A DNA stretch of 10,686 nucleotides, taken from Bacteroidales bacterium (GTDB lineage: Bacteria; Bacteroidota; Bacteroidia; Bacteroidales; P3). The stretch spans positions 1 through 10,686 of the forward strand of contig JAISVE010000109.1 of assembly GCA_031271725.1 (NCBI GenBank), given 5' to 3'. Below are positions 9,101 to 10,686 of this stretch, in pieces. How positions within the stretch are numbered: the first letter of the stretch is position 1; every line of letters begins with the position of its first letter. The position numbers and the translations under genes were made by a program. The notes under the pieces were generated by a model. It saw only the letters and a program-made list of their open reading frames with translations, searched no databases and had not been told where the DNA came from.

Positions 9101-10385
9101 GGTGCAATTTGCTGCCCGCAGGCAAATGTATGCCGTAAACTTTGCCGTCAAATTCAAGTGTAAATACATTTATGCTTGCAGGGAATGCTATTATCTCGTT
9201 GCCTGCGGCATTATATATTTTTGCCTTTGCTCCGGCAGCGGGCTTTAACAGCGGGTAGAGATTGTTTAGTTCAAAATAGACAAAGGGAACGCCGTGCACA
9301 AGGGTTGTTGTTATTTCTGTGTTTGTGCCGCCCGTTGTGCCTGCTATGCCGTCCGTTATGCCTGTGCCCGTGCTTCGTAAAGTGAAACCCAAATCCGACC
9401 AGTCATATACTTTTGCCGCTTCCGTTTCAAAGTCTGAAGTGTAGCCCACACCACCGTTTGGGCTATCGGTAAACACAATTTCATCGCACATAATAAAACC
9501 CCAGCCTGCACCTGTGGCATCAACAATGCGTATCTCGGCTGTCTGCCCCATAAATTCCCGCACATCCCAAGTCTGTTGGCGAAGCACAGGTCCGTTATCA
9601 CCTGTTGCATTACGCACACGCAGCCCGTTAATAAACAACCCCACGTATGCTTCGTCAGGGTAGTTGCCACCGCCGGCACGAAAGCGAATGTAATTTTTCT
9701 CTATTGTAAACTGCGGTGAAGTCAGGGTGATTTTAGCTGCATCACCCTTAAAGGTATTTACAAAACGATTGCCCGTATATCCTGAAGGAATCGGATTTTG
9801 AGTTATTTCCTCAGTAGCCATCGTTCCTGTAATGTTAAGCGTGTTGTTGCTTGCCGTCCAAGGCGCAAAACTTACGTTTTCAAAGTCGGCAAAAATGGTA
9901 TTTGCATCTATGGGTTGCAACTCGGCTGTTGCGTGTATCTGCAATGCTGTGCCGGGCTTTAATCCGCCGCCTTCAAATTCTTTCGGAAAGTGGATGTTAA
10001 AGCCGTTTTCCGATGCGGTCATCATTACCGGATGCGCCCAGGCTGCCGTGTTGAATCTATCGCCGGTTGTTGTTACGGTAACGCTTGTTTCCGTTTGTTC
10101 ACGACCGAGACCGCGGAAGAGAAATTCCGTCCACCAATCGTTTGTCGGAAGGGGGCGGTTGCGGGCATTGTCATGCAAGTTCAACAGCGGATATGCCTGC
10201 CTGAACCAGTCATAAGGGGCTGCAAAATAGCCATCAATAAGCCCTACGGCTGAGGGCGGATAACTTGCATAACTTCCTGAACCGACCTTTTTTATATCTT
10301 GCGCCACCAATGTAGAGAACACTGTAGAAAACAGCGCGGAAAACATCACAGCAAATCCTGCTGCAAACATCAATTTTTTACTCAT
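3135..10385 (-). CDS. Giant secreted GH81-GH3 beta-1,3-glucanase/beta-glucosidase, T9SS cargo
   Basis: 2416 residues in one uninterrupted frame. Order by residue: signal peptide 1-28; GH81 endo-beta-1,3-glucanase ~55-1010, with a binding-like module nested at ~162-315; Ig-like 1019-1108; CBM6 ~1112-1262; unrecognised module ~1264-1385; PKD 1386-1477; FN3-like 1478-1588; GH3 beta-glucosidase ~1589-2216; FN3/Ig-like ~2229-2320; T9SS sorting domain ~2329-2416. Catalytic motifs of both hydrolase families are visible. The inferred role is extracellular conversion of beta-1,3-glucan to oligosaccharides by GH81 and to glucose by GH3, with CBM6 holding substrate. There is no second signal peptide before GH3, and the middle is continuous spacer and binding domains, so this reads as a true fusion rather than two genes joined by error. 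The ATG at 10385 gives a clean signal peptide and overlaps the upstream stop by 8 bp. The exact glucan is not determined by sequence. Confidence 0.92.
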   Translation of the reverse strand: MSKKLMFAAGFAVMFSALFSTVFSTLVAQDIKKVGSGSYASYPPSAVGLIDGYFAAPYDWFRQAYPLLNLHDNARNRPLPTNDWWTEFLFRGLGREQTETSVTVTTTGDRFNTAAWAHPVMMTASENGFNIHFPKEFEGGGLKPGTALQIHATAELQPIDANTIFADFENVSFAPWTASNNTLNITGTMATEEITQNPIPSGYTGNRFVNTFKGDAAKITLTSPQFTIEKNYIRFRAGGGNYPDEAYVGLFINGLRVRNATGDNGPVLRQQTWDVREFMGQTAEIRIVDATGAGWGFIMCDEIVFTDSPNGGVGYTSDFETEAAKVYDWSDLGFTLRSTGTGITDGIAGTTGGTNTEITTTLVHGVPFVYFELNNLYPLLKPAAGAKAKIYNAAGNEIIAFPASINVFTLEFDGKVYGIHLPAGSKLHQSKGGDFQIETPSKTSYAVISVLPSRALLSTYDLYARNKPANTSYRYKYNVRAGNIETTFALDPRNLETGVRGKTLMCFLPHHYRNTEKTFGFMGSADYANFLGTMHTAADSIFTIKYKFGGLLPYMPKPLNMPQEREEMLSDLLDRASQYAGGRNGNTYAKMLGEHATAMLMGRAEGHTALLNKVKNELTAEFADWLNFSAAERTNANSYFFAEYPDYGAFIGFPPGYGSQGFNDLHFHYGYFTAGAARLMMLSPSFKNDYGEMIKKIARTYANWEHATSTGSTTTSTTAKGAGNTDYQPFLRNFDPYFGHSFAGGTGDGGGNNQESTSEALNSWVGLYLLGLELNDEEIIGTAAMGYVLERTAAEEYWLDLHNENFPPTYEHEYAGIVRTDNVGYGTYFSGDPAWILGIQACPVDFYYTNFSKNKTQMTAISTQMLGERNSTNAPDDYPGNANPYDNYKAMGPYLGGYHLNILNYVNPDSSSKWLHEYCNDETPKGETTIGEEWRNHINTLTNYYQSNAFITYGLPAEDYNTSIASGVVYKDRNDSLTYLLYNPTNAAINVDIYHNGSIVKTIPVSARTFYNSRIPNGEKPSVEISSHNNGSRLALNNATKITAVAADKDGVVSRVIFCFNGDSVGFATSEPYEVLLSPGTAGMATVSAIAVDNNGLRDTATITVEVIEQRPYNGTPWQIPSQTIYAVQFDHGGADVACHDNDTAMQGGDNYRSGTGVETENTNNLANSNIGWTNPGEWWKYTVNIAEAGVYEMKSFSGGQGVLRIFVDEVDVSGACAFGPTGGWEKKDLTVGVFPLPAGVHVIKVLLESGGINLGRYTFSKQPAVPVIINVPYVQYLDMLLSPADTLNRDRRYAAENGLTLTSPSTAGSIHFIVQNSAYRDTLVYYKGTPLKIDMQDFRGNYDVAFSTVSSTNPLDTLRGIPFTTPVYSGMVINVELTERAFTGNLPPTADAGQNKTVYAPASEVTLDGSNSADIGGKIVKFLWEQIGGKNDAVIVNPDSARTQVTNLSLGDYRFRLTVTDDSGSVGTDDIVVSVQPPEQIDFLLRLPNDSSMVTNTRRPLLQWNACSGAVLYEVYMNISRSDYEWYAPGNLLDRYTKIGETTSTTFTVTTDLSDRWTYKWYVIAHTTQGQKFSNRQRFGLYIPQLENENDGVNIVNGCRDMNKNGTIEPFEDWHLTPEQRLDDIMSRLARDEKIAQLFYGGNDSPHLDGFAFSYGVEGGMRDVQRAAAQTRMGIPVGFFGDKVHGWKTIYPTQLGLAATRSPHLAYLCGNLHRLEQKGFGFVGTLAPLAEVDTKVLYPRFQEGNGENADEAAAMVRAMVCGMQGGPELNPHSMVTTVKHWPSQGAGGESALQYDAATIGYHMKPWHAAIEANAASVMPGYNTAPFLDPSGAGANSSKPIIDYLRNKLEFKGFVITDWLAANTAQSIESISVGIDVLGGAPSAPTDFNELVAAVGMEKIDAAARKVLDMKIRTGMFENPYTDTFCKWSPEEHHNIVLEAARKSITLLSNKEAVLPLAGEMAVVSGERSVALDEGPVASGEKAVAELSGIVVGGPRAVWVNEQGQHDQNRDPNVIWQSIYYDNPQAKTYLQAIIDRAAQNGINTEHHTGGEYTGNAQVAVVVIGEESYTHGTQWADKNPNIPEEQLQAIRDFKNAGLKVITVVILPRPYVLTTVVDLSDAVMVVYRGGNGIAQATAEVIFGDFSPTGKLPFQLPRSQAQVGTDNENDQIEHWELPYDIGASATERSLIRMAMQNDLPVPLSGDPLFQYGFGLCYGCDSITEPPQPDTANPIGNFSLLSPANNSTSTNNLQVFSWQIPSLPDSITDNLSYYLYLDDALMGVLDENSCALGELPVGLHNWYVRAQAGKYFRNSAVFRFIITEENSVETGKKARLVVYPNPVTNGQLIVETNFLPAAASATATATAYAYPQVEMYNMMGQLVLSKKYNQGKTVLDVSALPQGTYVVRVGTLFSVVIKNY
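3138..3401 (-). other. T9SS type A C-terminal sorting domain
   Basis: Residues ~2329-2416. R-L-V-V-Y-P-N-P-V-T-N-G (2331-2342) is the standard first strand, followed by V-E-M-Y-N-M-M-G-Q-L-V (2369-2379) and L-P-Q-G-T-Y-V-V-R-V (2396-2405), ending at the C terminus. The domain is recognised by the type IX machinery, which exports cargo and commonly cleaves this domain while attaching or releasing the enzyme at the cell surface. A low-complexity A-A-A-S-A-T-A-T-A-T-A-Y-A-Y run (2353-2366) lengthens the loop after the first hairpin. Confidence 0.93.
3426..3701 (-). other. FN3/Ig-like domain after GH3
   Basis: Residues ~2229-2320, after a Pro/Thr-rich linker. L-L-S-P-A-N-N-S (2236-2243), V-F-S-W-Q (2251-2255), Y-Y-L-Y-L-D-D (2269-2275) and H-N-W-Y-V-R-A (2296-2302) are the strands of a fold like the one before GH3. 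It probably spaces GH3 from the sorting domain. Confidence 0.65.
3738..5621 (-). other. GH3 beta-glucosidase module
   Basis: Residues ~1589-2216, a full two-domain GH3. It starts with a D-M-N-K-N-G-T-I-E-P-F-E-D-W leader (1602-1615), a known opening of one GH3 lineage. The barrel has V-K1780-H1781-W and G-F-V-I-T-D1858-W, with D1858 as the expected nucleophile. The alpha/beta sandwich runs from L-P-L (1955-1957) to F-Q-Y-G-F-G-L (2206-2212), including G-D-F-S-P-T-G-K-L-P-F-Q-L-P-R (2141-2155). The general acid is not certain; E2065/E2066 in V-I-G-E-E-S lie in the region where GH3 acids occur, but GH3 acids are poorly conserved. A short heptad expansion interrupts the start of the second domain. 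The inferred product is glucose from beta-linked gluco-oligosaccharides; linkage preference cannot be read. Confidence 0.88.
4422..4505 (-). repeat. 21-bp in-frame tandem repeat encoding heptads in GH3
   Basis: Three consecutive 21-bp units (4441-4461, 4462-4482, 4483-4503) are imperfect copies; units 1 and 3 match at 16 of 21 and units 1 and 2 at 14 of 21. Traces of further units flank them. On the coding strand they give four heptads, M-A-V-V-S-G-E, R-S-V-A-L-D-E, G-P-V-A-S-G-E and K-A-V-A-E-L-S (1961-1988). The insert sits between the L-P-L segment and the G-I-V-V-G-G-P strand, a place where GH3 proteins are normally joined by a short turn. The frame is kept, so the expansion is tolerated, probably as a surface loop. 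Confidence 0.75.
5622..5954 (-). other. FN3-like domain before GH3
   Basis: Residues 1478-1588. P-L-L-Q-W-N-A-C-S-G-A-V-L-Y-E-V-Y (1501-1517) and T-Y-K-W-Y-V-I-A-H-T (1559-1568) are the 'l.W....gA..Y.vyi' and 'yyWrV.a.t' strands of fibronectin type III folds. It bridges the PKD domain and the GH3 enzyme. Confidence 0.7.
5955..6230 (-). other. PKD-like domain
   Basis: Residues 1386-1477. It opens with L-P-P-T-A-D-A-G-Q-N-K-T-V (1387-1399), the usual PKD/K-domain start, followed by V-T-L-D-G-S-N-S-A-D (1406-1415), K-F-L-W-E-Q-I-G-G (1422-1430), and L-G-D-Y-R-F-R-L-T-V-T-D-D-S-G (1451-1465). It is a common extracellular spacer in polysaccharide-degrading enzymes and may hold the hydrolases apart or aid contact with insoluble substrate. 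Confidence 0.88.
6231..6596 (-). other. Unrecognised ~120-residue module between CBM6 and PKD
   Basis: Residues ~1264-1385 match no family I recognise. The stretch alternates short hydrophobic and polar segments as a beta-rich domain would, with V-Q-Y-L-D-M-L-L-S-P (1275-1284), I-H-F-I-V-Q-N-S (1311-1318) and M-V-I-N-V-E-L-T-E (1372-1380). It has no clear catalytic motif. It could be a divergent spacer domain or an accessory binding domain. Confidence 0.5.
6600..7052 (-). other. CBM6 carbohydrate-binding module
   Basis: Residues ~1112-1262. The family pattern is clear: Y-A-V-Q-F-D-H-G-G (1126-1134), a H-D-N-D-T segment (1140-1144), N-Y-R-S-G (1151-1155), N-I-G-W-T (1170-1174), G-E-W-W-K-Y-T-V-N-I (1177-1186), A-G-V-Y-E-M (1189-1194), and L-P-A-G-V-H-V-I-K-V (1237-1246) near the end. 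The aromatic residues W1179 and W1180 sit where CBM6 proteins keep part of their binding platform. CBM6 members bind beta-1,3- and beta-1,4-glucans or xylan; a beta-1,3-glucan ligand is inferred from its company. Confidence 0.85.
7062..7331 (-). other. Ig-like spacer domain
   Basis: Residues 1019-1108 begin with P-S-V-E-I-S-S and run through I-T-A-V-A-A-D-K-D-G-V-V-S-R-V-I-F (1042-1058) to V-S-A-I-A-V-D-N-N-G-L (1087-1097) and a T-I-T-V-E-V strand. This is the common bacterial Ig-like (Big) pattern in secreted hydrolases, where a 'D.DG.v..V.f..ng' strand pairs with 'a.A.DnnG'. It probably acts as a spacer between GH81 and CBM6. Confidence 0.7.
7356..10223 (-). other. GH81 endo-beta-1,3-glucanase module
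   Basis: Residues ~55-1010. The N-terminal beta-sandwich begins with P-L-P-T-N-D-W-W (78-85), a hallmark of GH81, and continues after the nested insertion with V-Y-D-W-S-D-L-G-F-T-L (326-336) and G-V-P-F-V-Y-F-E (365-372). The (alpha/alpha)-barrel carries N663-D664-L-H-F-H-Y-G-Y (D664 is the expected acid) and N753-Q-E755-S-T-S-E759-A, the conserved glutamate pair four residues apart. D-P-Y-F-G-H-S-F-A (735-743) is also family-typical. A Ser/Thr-rich stretch (709-719, S-T-G-S-T-T-T-S-T-T-A) lengthens a loop between the acid and the glutamates. The last ~60 residues (950-1010) form the terminal beta domain. GH81 enzymes cut beta-1,3-glucans internally; all expected active-site residues are present. 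Confidence 0.9.
9441..9902 (-). other. Carbohydrate-binding-like module nested inside the GH81 beta-sandwich
   Basis: Residues ~162-315 separate two pieces of the GH81 N-terminal sandwich. The insert begins F-A-D-F-E-N-V-S-F-A-P-W-T (165-177), has a T-S-P-Q-F-T-I (222-228) strand, and continues with F-R-A-G-G-G (235-240), V-G-L-F-I-N-G (248-254), W-D-V (273-275), and an I-R-I-V-D-A ... W-G-F-I-M-C-D-E-I (285-303) ending. This pattern is like the beta-sandwich modules attached to levanase/GH32-type enzymes, where 'DFE..sfsgW', 'LtSP.F.I' and 'a.i.ivD....WG.i..D.i' recur. Binding function and ligand are inferred from resemblance only. Confidence 0.6.
10302..10385 (-). other. Sec signal peptide of the giant glucanase
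   Basis: Residues 1-28 have a basic start (M-S-K-K), a hydrophobic core rich in Ala, Phe, Val and Leu, and an L-V-A cleavage site followed by Q-D. There is no lipobox cysteine, so signal peptidase I cleavage is expected. This routes the protein to the periplasm before export by T9SS. Confidence 0.85.
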
Positions 10386-10686
10386 AAATAACTTTTATCG
10401 CTTCTTTTTTCTGACCTTTATTAGCAAGAACTACAATGTAAATTCCGGGCTTTAATCCCATCACATTATATTCTTGCAACAAGTCTTTTGACGAATAAAC
10501 CTTTACACCCTGCACACTATACAATGAAAGAACATCGTACTCGCAAGCAGCGTTAAGATAAAGAACAGTGTTTTTAATATATGCAGTTGATTTTTTATCG
10601 GATATGTTTATATCTTCAACGGCATTTATTACTTTGCTTGCCTTCATTTCTATTGTAGTATCATTTTGCAGGGAAGCAATTGTCTG
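10378..10686 (-). CDS. 3' end of another T9SS-exported protein (partial)
   Basis: The frame is open to the right edge, so the ATG at 10647 is internal and only the last 102 residues are visible. They form a T9SS-type sorting domain: L-S-L-Y-S-V-Q-G-V-K-V-Y is the 'vyn..G..v' strand, and L-K-P-G-I-Y-I-V-V-L is the 'L..GiYiv' strand, ending I-K-V-I-Y-E. The first strand lacks the usual 'YPNP' and is weaker (S-T-A-Y-I-K-N-T-V-L-Y-L). The catalytic or binding part lies outside the window and cannot be named. The stop overlaps the giant glucanase start by 8 bp (ATGAGTAA, 10385-10378), so the two are probably one transcript with coupled translation, and this protein may act on the same glucan. Confidence 0.85.
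   Translation of the reverse strand, partial: QTIASLQNDTTIEMKASKVINAVEDINISDKKSTAYIKNTVLYLNAACEYDVLSLYSVQGVKVYSSKDLLQEYNVMGLKPGIYIVVLANKGQKKEAIKVIYE

Noticed and set aside
3135..10385. The giant frame as an artificial join of two genes
   Set aside because: There is one signal peptide at the start and one sorting domain at the end, with none in the middle. Linker domains of the expected type join the two enzymes.
10378..10647. Small 89-residue gene starting at 10647
   Set aside because: The same frame stays open to the right edge and the residues are a C-terminal sorting domain, so this is the tail of a longer gene.

Overview
The window comes from a member of the phylum Bacteroidota, probably the Bacteroidales. 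Two type IX secretion (T9SS) C-terminal sorting domains are visible. A TGS-domain nucleoside kinase of a kind common in that phylum is present, and a possible Bacteroidetes-type -7 box (TAnnTTTG) lies before the first gene. No phage, IS, CRISPR, tRNA or rRNA feature was found.

Layout. Positions 1-111 are AT-rich. They hold a degenerate end of a palindromic repeat and then two copies of one short palindrome around a putative promoter. Positions 112-1308 (+) encode an ATPase of the AAA_14/DUF4143 type. After a 64-bp gap, 1373-3025 (+) encodes a three-part nucleoside kinase. A ~119-bp imperfect palindrome (3026-3144) separates it from a convergent giant gene and contains that gene's stop codon. 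Positions 3135-10385 (-) encode one 2416-residue secreted enzyme. From 10378 to the right edge (-) is the 3' end of another T9SS cargo gene; its stop overlaps the giant gene's start by 8 bp.

The centrepiece is the giant protein. Its order is: signal peptide, GH81 endo-beta-1,3-glucanase (its beta-sandwich apparently interrupted by a nested carbohydrate-binding-like module), Ig-like domain, CBM6, an unrecognised ~120-residue module, PKD domain, FN3-like domain, GH3 beta-glucosidase, a second FN3/Ig-like domain, T9SS sorting domain. The likely logic is one cell-surface or secreted polypeptide that cuts beta-1,3-glucan (laminarin, callose, curdlan or fungal wall type) internally and then trims the oligosaccharides to glucose. 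The upstream T9SS gene is probably co-transcribed, but too little is visible to name it.

The two plus-strand genes look unrelated to glucan use. The ATPase gene is visibly more AT-rich than the giant gene. Domain assignments come from reading motifs by eye, without database searches; domain edges are good to about 10-20 residues.
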